NCBI GenBank assembly: GCA_029260555.1
Contig: JAJDCZ010000026.1
Coordinates: forward strand, 1 to 41,771
Length of the DNA stretch: 41,771 nt
Direction: 5' to 3'
Source: Phycisphaerales bacterium
GTDB taxonomy: Bacteria; Planctomycetota; Phycisphaerae; Phycisphaerales; UBA1924
Part shown: positions 8,331 through 17,136 of the stretch, one piece after another
Layout of the letters: the number at the start of each line of letters is the position of its first letter
Numbering within the stretch: position 1 is the first letter of the stretch
Position numbers and translations under genes: made by a program
Notes under the pieces: model-generated
Database searches by the model: none
What the model was told of the DNA's origin: nothing
The model's input: the letters and a program-made list of their open reading frames with translations, nothing else

Positions 8331-9884
8331 CTACTCGAATCGCAAAGCGCGAACGGGATCGAGATTGGCTGCCCGCAATGATGGCAAAGCTGCCCCCACG
8401 ACCGACGCCAGCACGCCTCCCACCAGCACAATCGCTGCGTGAAATGCATCCATCTGATTGGGTATGGATGAGAAGTAATACACGCTGGGATCCCAGATGG
8501 TGATGCCCAGAGCATTGCCCATCCATTCGTGAATGGGGTTGATGTTGGTCACGATGGTGTACGAGAGAATGCCACCCATCGCAGATCCCACCAGCCCGAT
8601 GCACAGGCCATAGATCAGCCAGATCGACGCAATACCCGTTTTGGATGCGCCCAGAGCGCGGATGACACCGATATCCCGGGTCTTTTCCGCCACCATGACC
8701 CAGAAGATGACCACAATGAGCATCACCGCAGTCAGGGAAATGAATGAAAAAAGTGTCAGCACCAGTGCCGTTTCTTTTTTCACAGCTGAAATCATCGTCC
8801 GGTTCTGATCTTCCCAGGTGCTCATGATGATCGCGGTTTGAGCGGGTACATCACCTTGATGCCGAGCTTCAAACTTCGCATAAATCTCTCGACAGCGGGC
8901 CTTCAGGGTAATCGCATCAAACCCGTCCACAGCTCGGACAATCACCGCGGTGACCCGCGCGGGGTCTTTGGTCAGTACCTCGCCGGGCTGATCAAACGAC
9001 TCGGGTTGAAGCTCAGTGCCAGGCATATCAGCATCAACCTTGATCACGCGCTGGGCTTCGTGCAGCTTGAGCATGTTCTGCAGCGCATCAAGCCTGATCA
9101 GTACGACATTTTTATCAAGGTCATACAGCCCGGTGCGAAACTCGTTGGCAACAGGAAACGCCCGCGCCGTGACATCAATGTTGCGCCCCTTGTCATCCAG
9201 AGGCAAAACCGTCAGCGTGATCCGCGAGTTGGGCATGAAAACATCAACCGCTTCTTCTGTGCCATCAGCATTGAACTTGCGAGGCACCCCCGGCATATAC
9301 CACCCGCCCGCCTTTCTGATGTTGAACCCCGACAGCTCAATACCGAGCACCACCGCAGGCTCATCAGCAACAAGCTGACCCATGCGGTCAATGCGAGGCT
9401 CAGTCAGGCTCAACCCTTGTTCATAACGGTTTTCCCACAGATCATGATGGGTGAGCCTCCAGTCTTCACTGTGCGGATCGGTACGCAGGGGTTTATCCAG
9501 AGGCTGCCAGTAGAGGGTGTCTTTGTAGTTGGTCACACGGGCGTAGGAGGGGCCTTGAATGCCCTTGACCATGACGGTTTCGCGTCTGCCGTCGGGCAGG
9601 GAGATGAGGCCAAAGGTTTCGATCATGGGTGCCCATGCCTGAACCATCTCGTCATCCTGGAGCATCTGCCCCAGTTCGTCGTAATAGGCAAAGCCCGAGT
9701 TGGGCCAGGTTATCGCAACATCACCGATGAGGTTTCTGCCCGAGTCCAGCAGCATGTCCAGAAAGCCGCCCATGACCGACCATGTCACCAGAACCATGGT
9801 GGTGCACAAAGCAACCGCCAAAGCTGCCAGCAAAGGCATGATGCGCCGAGTGAGATAGCGTGATGGAAGCAGAATCTGGTACAC
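8331..9884 (-). CDS. lolC: FtsX-like ABC permease, LolC/LolE type
   Basis: The 517-residue inner-membrane protein begins with LPSRYLTRRIMPLLAALAVAL, equivalent to the LolC/E amphipathic start and first helix. A large extracytoplasmic domain (about 45-370) follows, then three C-terminal helices: LTLFSFISLTAVMLIVVIFW, GLCIGLVGSAMGGILSY and IVLVGGVLASVVGAALPSL. The motif TRDIGVIRALGASKTGI between the first two is diagnostic of the FtsX domain, as is the ending RAANLDPVRALRFE. It works with the LolD ATPase encoded directly downstream. Start is GTG at 9884 with a weak AGG upstream. The periplasmic domain is larger than in E. coli LolC (about 400 residues in total there). Confidence 0.88.
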   Translation of the reverse strand: MYQILLPSRYLTRRIMPLLAALAVALCTTMVLVTWSVMGGFLDMLLDSGRNLIGDVAITWPNSGFAYYDELGQMLQDDEMVQAWAPMIETFGLISLPDGRRETVMVKGIQGPSYARVTNYKDTLYWQPLDKPLRTDPHSEDWRLTHHDLWENRYEQGLSLTEPRIDRMGQLVADEPAVVLGIELSGFNIRKAGGWYMPGVPRKFNADGTEEAVDVFMPNSRITLTVLPLDDKGRNIDVTARAFPVANEFRTGLYDLDKNVVLIRLDALQNMLKLHEAQRVIKVDADMPGTELQPESFDQPGEVLTKDPARVTAVIVRAVDGFDAITLKARCREIYAKFEARHQGDVPAQTAIIMSTWEDQNRTMISAVKKETALVLTLFSFISLTAVMLIVVIFWVMVAEKTRDIGVIRALGASKTGIASIWLIYGLCIGLVGSAMGGILSYTIVTNINPIHEWMGNALGITIWDPSVYYFSSIPNQMDAFHAAIVLVGGVLASVVGAALPSLRAANLDPVRALRFE

Positions 9885-10043
9885 AGCCTGAGTCTAGGTT
9901 CGGTTCGAAGGATCGCATTGAAGTGAGCCGAAACAGGCACAGCTCATCAATGAGCGCACATTGAACCTTGTGCGTGTAAAAACAGCATTATTTTGCAGGA
10001 TTTTTCAAAACCCGGGTCACGGGGTTCGTCAGAATACCTGGCG

Positions 10044-10427
10044 TTATTTTGATTTACTGGAAATCGCGACCGCCTGGTCAGTTTGTAGGGCTTTCAAGGC
10101 GGGATCAACAATGAGCTTAAGCGCCAGCGCCTGGTCGATGTTTGACTCTGTCAGATCCATTGTGATTCTGGTCATAAGACTGACGCCTTGAAACAAAATC
10201 CTGGAGCTGCGCTCGCTATGTGGGTTCTTTATCATAAATCGGGGTGCGCAGTCAGTCGTGACCCAGATGCCAAAGTCAGTCACTGCCCATATGGAAGGCA
10301 CAACCATGTACTGGTCGCCGCCATGGGCACTTGCGATCTGGATTTTCGATATTGGCGACGCAGCGACAGGCAGACTGATAGCAGCTGCCAAACATAAGCC
10401 GATCAAACGAACAAAAAACGAATTCAC
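10044..10427 (-). CDS. Small secreted protein of unknown function
   Basis: The 127-residue product starts with a clean signal peptide (basic, then LIGLCLAAAISLPVAAS, cleavage near residue 23). The mature part contains HGGDQYMVVPSIWAVTDFGIWVTT and a C-terminal half with evenly spaced aliphatic residues. I do not recognise a family. Start GTG at 10427 has GGAG eight to nine bases upstream. It is divergent from the dihydrouridine synthase gene, with about 100 bp between the two starts, which probably carries both promoters. Codon use looks like its neighbours. Confidence 0.7.
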   Translation of the reverse strand: MNSFFVRLIGLCLAAAISLPVAASPISKIQIASAHGGDQYMVVPSIWAVTDFGIWVTTDCAPRFMIKNPHSERSSRILFQGVSLMTRITMDLTESNIDQALALKLIVDPALKALQTDQAVAISSKSK

Positions 10428-10527
10428 GATCTTATCTCCCTCGCAAGTACCGTCACCTAAAGTACTTTGCTGCGACGATAATACTCAAAAGCAAGCGAGT
10501 TTCAAGAACGAATCGATATTTTTGCCA

Positions 10528-11727
10528 ATGTTGGGAAAACCTTTACAAATCGGACCTGTTCACCTGGGCACAAACCTGCTCCTGGCACCCATTGCAGGCT
10601 GGTGCGATCTGGCATGGCGTGTCAGCGTTCGCCAGATCGGCAGAGAAAGACAAAGCTCTACCAATGGAACGATGAATGGCAGAGCGGAGGGGAAGGTGGG
10701 GGGGGTGGGTCTGGCGTGTACGGATTTGCTCAGCCCGCATGGGCTACTCAAAGAATGTGACACCACGCGATGGCTGGCGATGACCAATGAGCAGGATCGT
10801 CCTCTTGGCATGCAGCTTTATGGCTCAGACCCGGCGATTCTGGCAGAAGGTGCCCGGTGGTGTGCCGATCACGGCGCCACCGTCGTGGATATCAACATGG
10901 GATGTCCCGTTGACAAGGTCTGCAAGAACGATGGCGGCTCAAAGCTCATGTGCATCCCCGATGCTGCGGTTCGCATTGCTCAAGCGGTGCGCAGTGCCTT
11001 GCCAGACGCGGTGCCTTTGACAGCCAAGATGCGACTGGGATGGACACAAGAAGATGCTGAACAAAATAACGCGGGCCAACTGGCGTGCCGACTGATTGAT
11101 GTTGGTGTGAGCGCCATAACCGTGCATGGCCGAACCACCGAACAGCGTTTCAAAGGCTCATGCGACTTGCAAGGCATCAAACGCGTGGTCGAGATGGTCG
11201 CAGCACACACGGGGCGTTATACGGGTGAAACAACCGGAGGCATCCCCGTGATCGGCAATGGTGATGTGGGCAGTGCTGATGATGTCGTTACGATGATGCA
11301 GGTGACAGGCTGCAGCGGCGTGATGATCGGGCGCGGGGCGTTTGCGAGGCCCTGGATCTTCCGTGATGCGTGGGTGCTTCAGACAACCGGGCATATGCCA
11401 GAACCAATGAGCGAGAGTGACAAGATCGATTTTGTGCGTGATTACTTTCTTCGCATGTGTGAAGTGAACACCGAACGACAGCGCATGCACAAGATCAGAC
11501 AGAAAATTGCCAGGCTTGGTAAAAACATCAACAACTCGCACAGCCTGCCTCTCAAACAAGGCATCCGTGAAGCCAGAAACTCGCAAGAAGTGCTGGATGT
11601 GATCGCCAACTGGAAAAAACGGGTCATCGAACTGCAAGACGAGAGTGCTGAACAACGCGAAGAAGCGTTAGCTGCCAGTGTGCTCTACAGGCGTGGTGGC
11701 GCGGGTGAGCCGATCAAGGATGGCTGA
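10528..11727 (+). CDS. dus: tRNA-dihydrouridine synthase, Dus family
   Basis: The 399-residue flavoenzyme reduces uridine to dihydrouridine in the tRNA D-loop. Evidence: APIAGWCDLAWR at the start of the TIM barrel, DINMGCPVDKVCKNDGGSKLM around residues 121-141 (the conserved Cys region), TAKMRLGW, ITVHGRTTEQRFKG, and the FMN-phosphate site PVIGNGDV followed by GVMIGRGAFARPWIF. This pattern is closest to DusB. I placed the start at the ATG at 10528, where similarity begins. Upstream in-frame codons run into the divergent gene. A non-family insertion at about 41-61 is encoded partly by a G tract. The 3' end overlaps the convergent tsaC gene by 60 bp. Confidence 0.92.
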   Translation: MLGKPLQIGPVHLGTNLLLAPIAGWCDLAWRVSVRQIGRERQSSTNGTMNGRAEGKVGGVGLACTDLLSPHGLLKECDTTRWLAMTNEQDRPLGMQLYGSDPAILAEGARWCADHGATVVDINMGCPVDKVCKNDGGSKLMCIPDAAVRIAQAVRSALPDAVPLTAKMRLGWTQEDAEQNNAGQLACRLIDVGVSAITVHGRTTEQRFKGSCDLQGIKRVVEMVAAHTGRYTGETTGGIPVIGNGDVGSADDVVTMMQVTGCSGVMIGRGAFARPWIFRDAWVLQTTGHMPEPMSESDKIDFVRDYFLRMCEVNTERQRMHKIRQKIARLGKNINNSHSLPLKQGIREARNSQEVLDVIANWKKRVIELQDESAEQREEALAASVLYRRGGAGEPIKDG

Positions 11728-12690
11728 CCAGATGGGGGCTTGTTCACCAACTGGTTCTGGTTTGTGAATAGCTATACAGGCCGGGTTGATGGCATCTGCC
11801 TCACGAAGAGCTGTGTAAAGCTCACGGGCATAAGCCATAGCTTCACCTGGCAGGCGAATGATGGTGATCGATAAAGTGGCTGTGTGTGTGGGGGGGGTGA
11901 GTGTTGCATCGTGAGTGATGACCACGAGGTGTTGCTGGGCGTACCTTTGCAAGAGAGCGGGCCAGTCGTTGTTTGTAAAGAGTTGTGCAGGTGCTTTGGG
12001 TGCATAATGGCGTGCCAGCAGGCCCGGGCTGGGCAAGGGCTGGTTTGACAGGCTCAGTGCATTGCTGGAGCTGTCCGTCACGGGTTCACCAAGGACACGG
12101 GCGATGGCATCGGGTGTGATGATGCCCAGTCTGAGCAGGCGTGGGGCGTGTTGTGTGAGATCGATCACGGTTGATTCGATGCCTGCCCGGCATGGCCCTC
12201 CATCAAGCACAAAGACATCATTTTCAGAAAAAGATGCGCGAACATGATCTGCTGTGGTGGGTGAGATGCCACCTGAAGGGTTGGCACTGGGCGCAACCAG
12301 TGGCAGGTTGCAAGTGCCAATAAGGCTCAGCGCCAGTTGATGATCCGGGCAGCGAACAGCAACGGTGGAGCCGCCCGCAGCGACTATTCCAGGAAGGCTG
12401 GGCGCTTTGGGAAGGATAAATGAGAGCGGCCCGGGCCAGAACGAGGCTGCCAGTTTCTGGGCACGATCAGGCCAGTCCAGCACGACACGCTGGGCCATTG
12501 CGATATCTGCAACATGGACAATGAGCGGGTTGGCCGCGGGCCTTTGTTTCGTTTCGTAGACCAGTTGCACAGCTTCAGGGTTGGTCGCATCAGCACCCAG
12601 CCCATACACAGTCTCTGTAGGAAACGCGACGAGCCCGCCAGACTGGATCAAGTCCACAGCACGGTCAAGTTGGGCAGCCTCGGTGCTCAT
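11668..12690 (-). CDS. tsaC: L-threonylcarbamoyladenylate synthase, Sua5 type
   Basis: The 340-residue enzyme makes threonylcarbamoyl-AMP from threonine, bicarbonate and ATP for t6A37 modification of ANN-decoding tRNAs. The YrdC domain is clear: GGLVAFPTETVYGLGADA at about 18-35, KQRPAANPLIVHV, RCPDH, APSANPSGG, and GIESTVIDL. It continues past residue ~220 with SPGLLARHYAPKAP and a C-terminal Sua5 domain, so it is the long Sua5 form and not short TsaC. The start is ATG at 12690, with no strong ribosome-binding site visible. The 3' end overlaps dus on the opposite strand. Confidence 0.93.
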   Translation of the reverse strand: MSTEAAQLDRAVDLIQSGGLVAFPTETVYGLGADATNPEAVQLVYETKQRPAANPLIVHVADIAMAQRVVLDWPDRAQKLAASFWPGPLSFILPKAPSLPGIVAAGGSTVAVRCPDHQLALSLIGTCNLPLVAPSANPSGGISPTTADHVRASFSENDVFVLDGGPCRAGIESTVIDLTQHAPRLLRLGIITPDAIARVLGEPVTDSSSNALSLSNQPLPSPGLLARHYAPKAPAQLFTNNDWPALLQRYAQQHLVVITHDATLTPPTHTATLSITIIRLPGEAMAYARELYTALREADAINPACIAIHKPEPVGEQAPIWSAILDRLTRATTPVEHTGS

Positions 12691-12725
12691 AGCTAGACGA
12701 TATGAGCAAAACCAGGCGAAGTTGG

Positions 12726-14807
12726 CTATTGAGCTGAGGGTTCGTCAGATTCCGGCTCAACTGGTGCATCAGAATCATCAAGAGCTTCTGGAAGGGACTC
12801 TTGAACTTCCGGATCAGGCAGATCATCAGCTTCAAGATCAGCTGGGGCTTGTGTATCGTCAGACAGCTCAGGTTCTGCTTCAAGATTCAGAGCGGGATCG
12901 GCCTCATCGACCATGTCTTCGTCGGTTTCCATGTCAGCAGGGTTTTCTGCATCCGCATCAACCTCTGCGTCTTGTTGAGCATCGTCAGCGGTGTCTGGGT
13001 TTGCCCATGATTCGGGGATCCACCAGCGTCCAGCTTGCGTGTCAAGACCTTGATTGACATCTTGAATCTGGAACTGGACATTGCTTTTCTTGAGCGAGGT
13101 TCCCATCGCTGCGTAGATGCGAGAAAGTGCTGTAGCGTAGTTGACCAGAGCTGCGACTTCAGCCTGTTCTGCGATGGCCAGTGATTCCTGCCTGCGAAGC
13201 TGAAGGTCAAGGGTGTTGGTATCCAGAGAGCGGATGGTTTCCATCTCAACGCGGAGCGATCGCAAGTTCTCAGCACCGGCGATGCGCGCCTGACGCGTCT
13301 GAGCAATGAGCTCGTGGTTGGTCCTCACATCGCGCAAGGCACCTTTGAGTTCCAGCAGAATCTGCTGAACCGTATTGCGATATGAAACCACAGCCTGCAT
13401 GCGCTCGAGCCTGCGTTGACGATACCCGGATTCTGCAAGGCGATTGCCAAGGGGCTGTTCAAAGACTAGACCCACGAGGTAGTCAATGAATCGACCGTCG
13501 CCAACATTGGAATACGCATCGCCCATGTTGGTGTCCAAGGCGTTGAGTTTGAGCTGCATGCGCAGGTCCAGCTGAGGGAGGCGGGCGTTGTTGGCGACCT
13601 GTTGACGAATAGACGCATCGTCGATGGCGAGGATGGCTTGCTGAATCTCGGGTCTTTGGCTGAGTGCGGTGACGATCGAATCGTAGAGGCTGAAGACCAC
13701 AGGTTCGTCGATGAGGCGATCGACAGGCACAAGGAGGATCTCAGAACCGACGGTGAGCTGAGGGTCGTTAATGAGTGCCTTGAGTTGATCACTGGCCTGG
13801 CGCAGGGTGTTCTCAGCACGAAGGACATCAGCACGGCGGTTTTCCACGCGGGCAACCGCATCAGCCACCTGAGCCTGCGTGGCATCAAGCTGAATGCGGG
13901 CCTTGACGGTATCACGAACCTGAATGCCTCTTTGGAGCAGCCTGCGGAGGATGAGCAGGTCCGCGTGAGACTGGACAAGCTGCCAGTAGGCTTGTTCGGT
14001 CTGGTTGGCGTTGTTCAGGAGGTCGGACTTGAGCTGGGCGATGGCATCTTTCTGGGCGTTGCTGGAAACGCGGATCTGCGCCAGCGAGACATCTGAACCA
14101 AAGCCTCTGAGCAGTGGCTGGTCTATCTGGAAGGAAAGGTTGGCGAGGTTGGCGGGGTTGGGCGCAGTGGAAAGACCCGGCGTAAGGACATTGGTGTAAG
14201 TGTACTGGTTCTGGATCGTGAGTTGGCCACCAGAGTTAAATCGACGGCGGATGCCTGAGGTGATATCGACGACTTTGCGGATATCCGAGCCCAGACCGAC
14301 AGCCTGGCCTCCGATTGCAGGGGAAGTCCGAGGCTGATCTGTTGAACTGAAGCTGGAGTTGGAGAACAGGATCCAGTCAAAGGCTGCCTGAGCGGCAACA
14401 ACCTGCGATTCAGCGATGCCGGGAGCGAGCCTGGCAAACTGCACCGAAAGATTCTGCTGAATCGCTGCGTGGATGGCGTGTTCGAGGCTGATGCCAACGA
14501 CTTTCTGCTCCATGCCCTGCAGATCAGGGCTGATGACCAGAGGGTCGTTCTGGTATGAGTCCAGGCCTGCCATTTCTTCAAGCTCTGCGATGGTTGCCGG
14601 CTTGAGGTTCAGGGGATCGACCTGAAAAGTGTGTTTCATGGTGACAGGCTCGGGCTGAGCCTCTGCTGGGGCGATCTCCCGGCGAACCGAGTCGATGACC
14701 GATTCACGCAGGGTTTGCTCAGCCTGGTCATACAAAGGCGAGACGCAACCCGACATATTCAAGAGCCCCAGCCCGGTCAGCATCACGATGAATCTGAACC
14801 TGGGCAT
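12726..14807 (-). CDS. TolC-family outer-membrane lipoprotein with acidic C-terminal tail
   Basis: The product of 693 residues (from the ATG at 14807) is an outer-membrane efflux-type protein. A lipoprotein signal ends in LLNMSGC (Cys21). Two TolC/OEP-like helical repeats follow, with the expected QAEVAAL- and AENTLRQA-like coiled-coil stretches and beta segments such as LDLRMQLKLNAL. Such proteins trimerise to form a channel-tunnel for type I secretion or RND/MacAB efflux. The last ~90 residues are almost entirely Asp, Glu, Ala and Pro, which is unusual for the family. An ATG at 14864 is an alternative start, but it gives an over-long signal n-region. No inner-membrane pump partner is adjacent. 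The gene is divergent from the next one. Confidence 0.85.
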   Translation of the reverse strand: MPRFRFIVMLTGLGLLNMSGCVSPLYDQAEQTLRESVIDSVRREIAPAEAQPEPVTMKHTFQVDPLNLKPATIAELEEMAGLDSYQNDPLVISPDLQGMEQKVVGISLEHAIHAAIQQNLSVQFARLAPGIAESQVVAAQAAFDWILFSNSSFSSTDQPRTSPAIGGQAVGLGSDIRKVVDITSGIRRRFNSGGQLTIQNQYTYTNVLTPGLSTAPNPANLANLSFQIDQPLLRGFGSDVSLAQIRVSSNAQKDAIAQLKSDLLNNANQTEQAYWQLVQSHADLLILRRLLQRGIQVRDTVKARIQLDATQAQVADAVARVENRRADVLRAENTLRQASDQLKALINDPQLTVGSEILLVPVDRLIDEPVVFSLYDSIVTALSQRPEIQQAILAIDDASIRQQVANNARLPQLDLRMQLKLNALDTNMGDAYSNVGDGRFIDYLVGLVFEQPLGNRLAESGYRQRRLERMQAVVSYRNTVQQILLELKGALRDVRTNHELIAQTRQARIAGAENLRSLRVEMETIRSLDTNTLDLQLRRQESLAIAEQAEVAALVNYATALSRIYAAMGTSLKKSNVQFQIQDVNQGLDTQAGRWWIPESWANPDTADDAQQDAEVDADAENPADMETDEDMVDEADPALNLEAEPELSDDTQAPADLEADDLPDPEVQESLPEALDDSDAPVEPESDEPSAQ

Positions 14808-14885
14808 GCGGTTTGTGGGCGAAGCAGCATCAAGCGGGGAGCATTGGAGTGTGTTTGCGGTCATGGGTGAGTTTACCTGCATGGA

Positions 14886-14932
14886 CAATGGTGAGGCGGT
14901 GGGTGGGTGGTGTTCGGTGTGGGTGGGGAGCA
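14886..14932 (+). repeat. GT/G-rich tract in a divergent intergenic region
   Basis: Repeated GGTGGGTGGG-like steps and runs of four Gs between the divergent TolC-like and SH3-like genes. It may be G-quadruplex-forming and may sit in the promoter region of both genes. Confidence 0.6.
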
Positions 14933-15018
14933 GAAGCCTTGGGCTGTGGGGGTTTTTGTACGACGCAAGTTGCATCTTTGACTACACTCTTGGCTGGACC
15001 ACCATACCCCAAAATTAC

Positions 15019-15025
15019 AAGGAGG
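15019..15025 (+). promoter_or_regulatory. Strong Shine-Dalgarno that fixes the start at 15034
   Basis: AAGGAGG ends eight bases before the ATG at 15034. It shows that the longer open frame reaching back to 14695 is not the gene start. Confidence 0.85.
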
Positions 15026-15033
15026 TTCTGACG

Positions 15034-16428
15034 ATGTCATGCCAGCCACAAACAGTTTCCAGAGCATCTTCCTTTTTTACGCAGCTGACGGGTTCCCTGC
15101 CCAGGCATCTGCTGTGTGTTGTGCTGGGGTTGACGCTGGTTTTAAGTGTGCGTCTTCCTGCAACAGCAGCAGGCGATGTCGAAGCTGTCGAGCCTCGCCA
15201 TATGGTTGTGACTGCTGACAATGCGCTGCTTCGCTGCGGCGCGGGGACGGTATGGTATCCCATCGGAAAGCTCAAAGCAGGCACCGTCTTGATAGTTGAT
15301 GGCCAGACCAATGCCTGGCGGCGAGTGAAGCTGATCGGTGTAGGCAGCGCCTATGTGGCTGCGGATCGTGTGCAGGAAACAGAAGACGGCAAACAGGTTC
15401 TGTTGACCGCCAGCGACAAACTCAAGGCTGCCAATGTTTCCTCAGGAATGCGCAGCAGCTGGAAGCAGCTCATGGACAAACCCCTACCTGCTGGTCAACT
15501 GCTTCAAGTGCTCGAAACGATCCCTGGCAGCGACGGAAAGGTGCTGGCATATCGCGTTGCAGCACCACTCAATGCGCATGGATTTATTCATGAGCAGTTT
15601 CTCAGACCCGCAACAAGTGCAGAGAAACAGGCGTTTATCAAAAAACACACGGGCGGGGAAATGCCAAAGGGACTGGTGCGTGAGCCTGCAGGCATCACAG
15701 GCAATACAAAGAGTGTCAAAACCAGTGAGGCTGACAAAGCAAAGACGCCTGAAGCCAGTGGCTCGGTGGATGACTCACTGATTGATTCAATGGTGGTGGA
15801 AACAGGAACTGTTGAATCTGACCAGACAGACGCAGTAGAGACTGAACCGGAGTCTGAAACCGCAAAGCCTCAACCCGCAGAACTGAGTGTGTACGCAGCA
15901 CTCGCACAGTCGTATCAGAATGTGATGCATCAGCCTGACAATGAATCCGAGATCGATGCGTTGATCCTGGAGTTTGAGCGGGCCATATCAACGACGACGG
16001 GCGAGGGGCAATCAACCCGAAGGCTGGTGCAGAGGCTGAGCAATCGGCTTGAGCTGTTGAAACTCAAACGAGATGCCCAGGAGGAGATTCGCAAGCTGAG
16101 CAAGTCACAGAACCAGTCCCGGGAACTTTCGCGCGAGCGACAGAGCAAAATCGAGAGTTTTTCCAAACTCAACGGCTTCGTGCTGGTGGGCAAGCTGGAT
16201 CATTCCAGGGTGTACGATGGAAAACGGCTGACGCTGATGTACCGGGTTCGTTCGCTTCACAAAACTTCGCACACGATCGGATATGTACGATCGGTGAGCG
16301 GAATCGACTTTGAATCTCTGATTGGTCAGGTTGTAGGCATCACAGGTCAGGTTGATGCACAATCCACCAGACAGGTGAAGATCATCAAACCAAGTGCTGT
16401 AGAGAAGACCACGGTGCCCGGCGTTTGA
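15034..16428 (+). CDS. Secreted SH3-like domain protein with C-terminal OB-like domain
   Basis: The 464-residue protein has a long signal peptide or anchor (core CVVLGLTLVLSVRLPATAAG, ending near residue 47). A bacterial SH3-like module follows at about 55-120 (VVTADNALLRCGAG ... YPIGKLKAGTVL ... VAADRVQ). A Thr/Glu/Ser-rich linker lies at about 205-290. A helical, charged region (LVQRLSNRLELLKLKRDAQEEIRKL) lies at about 330-385. The final beta-rich domain (GFVLVGKLDHSRVYDGKRL ... IGYVR ... GQVVGITGQVD) recalls an OB-like fold. It probably binds cell-wall or envelope components in the periplasm, but no enzymatic motif is visible. Confidence 0.8.
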   Translation: MSCQPQTVSRASSFFTQLTGSLPRHLLCVVLGLTLVLSVRLPATAAGDVEAVEPRHMVVTADNALLRCGAGTVWYPIGKLKAGTVLIVDGQTNAWRRVKLIGVGSAYVAADRVQETEDGKQVLLTASDKLKAANVSSGMRSSWKQLMDKPLPAGQLLQVLETIPGSDGKVLAYRVAAPLNAHGFIHEQFLRPATSAEKQAFIKKHTGGEMPKGLVREPAGITGNTKSVKTSEADKAKTPEASGSVDDSLIDSMVVETGTVESDQTDAVETEPESETAKPQPAELSVYAALAQSYQNVMHQPDNESEIDALILEFERAISTTTGEGQSTRRLVQRLSNRLELLKLKRDAQEEIRKLSKSQNQSRELSRERQSKIESFSKLNGFVLVGKLDHSRVYDGKRLTLMYRVRSLHKTSHTIGYVRSVSGIDFESLIGQVVGITGQVDAQSTRQVKIIKPSAVEKTTVPGV

Positions 16429-16463
16429 GCATGAACGGTCAAAGACCTGCTGGCGAGATCAGT

Positions 16464-16610
16464 TCAATCATCGCGACGGCGGATACGGGCAGATTTTTTG
16501 ATACGCCGCATTTCGATCGCCCTGCCGATCAGGAACAGAACAACAACTGCCCCAACCACCGCAGCAAAGCCCAGCGGATTACGCCCTATTGTCTGAAAAA
16601 GCTGACCCAT
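16464..16610 (-). CDS. 48-residue single-pass membrane microprotein
   Basis: A short frame from an ATG at 16610 encodes MGQLFQTIGRNPLGF, then the hydrophobic stretch AAVVGAVVVLFLIGR, then a highly basic tail ending in RIKKSARIRRRDD before TGA. The amphipathic start, one transmembrane helix and an Arg/Lys-rich cytoplasmic tail look like a genuine small membrane protein and not random sequence. Purine-rich AGGC elements precede the start, but there is no strong ribosome-binding site. It converges on the SH3-like gene with 35 bp between stops. Function unknown. Confidence 0.55.
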   Translation of the reverse strand: MGQLFQTIGRNPLGFAAVVGAVVVLFLIGRAIEMRRIKKSARIRRRDD

Positions 16611-16701
16611 GCCTGAGCCTAGGCGGGCAGATGCGTGCATTCACAACCAGAAGACGGGATCTTACTTTATGGATCTGATGGTGAACAAAATGGAAAATCA
16701 C

Positions 16702-16730
16702 TTGCCTGAAGGGTGTTATCGGAGCATGAT
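16702..16730 (+). promoter_or_regulatory. Candidate sigma-70-type promoter for the small HTH-like gene
   Basis: TTGCCT (16702-16707) and CATGAT (16725-16730) are separated by 17 bases, each matching four of six consensus positions. A 5-bp hairpin (GGCCG ... CGGCC, 16752-16768) lies between this and the ribosome-binding site. This is pattern matching only. Confidence 0.3.
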
Positions 16731-16783
16731 ACTCACGCTCGGGTCAGGAATGGCCGATAGCAACGGCCCAGGAAGTCAGAGCC

Positions 16784-16789
16784 AAGGAG
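16784..16789 (+). promoter_or_regulatory. Shine-Dalgarno deciding a GTG start
   Basis: AAGGAG lies seven bases before the GTG at 16797, supporting this codon as the start of the 106-residue protein. Confidence 0.75.
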
Positions 16790-16796
16790 TTAGACC

Positions 16797-17117
16797 GTGA
16801 GTAAACGCCCAATCGGTGCAGTGGTTCAAAGAGCCATGATTCGTAAAAGCATGAGCACCGGTGAACTGGCCTCTGAGGTCGGCGCCCGAGAGGATGTTCT
16901 AACCAAGTTTTTTTATGGCCAACGAGCAATTGACACCATAATCCTCGAAAAGATCATGAATCGGCTGGATCTAACTCTTGCCGATCGTGCAGAAGTTGCA
17001 CCTGCTGGAACCGCTGGTACACCCAGCAACAGCAGCGGTGAGGCCGGTAGTGGAGGTGGCGGTGAATCTGCACCAGCACCTGAGTCGCCCTCGGGGGAAG
17101 CCCCCCCAGCGGAATAA
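16797..17117 (+). CDS. Small helix-turn-helix-like protein with disordered tail
   Basis: The 106-residue product has an N-terminal helical domain (residues about 5-62) that reads like a Cro/C1-type helix-turn-helix: VVQRAMIRKSMSTGELASEVG, then REDVLTKFFYGQRAID and TIILEKIMNRLDLTL. The Ser-Thr-Gly-Glu-Leu-Ala step fits the first helix-turn of XRE domains, and the following helix would be the recognition helix. Residues 68-106 are Gly, Ser, Pro and Glu only, a disordered acidic tail. It probably binds DNA, but this is weaker than a canonical XRE match. It is monocistronic, followed by an inverted repeat that could end transcription. Confidence 0.6.
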   Translation: MSKRPIGAVVQRAMIRKSMSTGELASEVGAREDVLTKFFYGQRAIDTIILEKIMNRLDLTLADRAEVAPAGTAGTPSNSSGEAGSGGGGESAPAPESPSGEAPPAE

Positions 17118-17136
17118 GCAGGGATTCAGCTTCCTG

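Noticed and set aside
8838..9863. 341-codon + strand frame
   Set aside because: It lies entirely inside the LolC-type gene on the other strand, which has clear family motifs. The + strand protein shows none.
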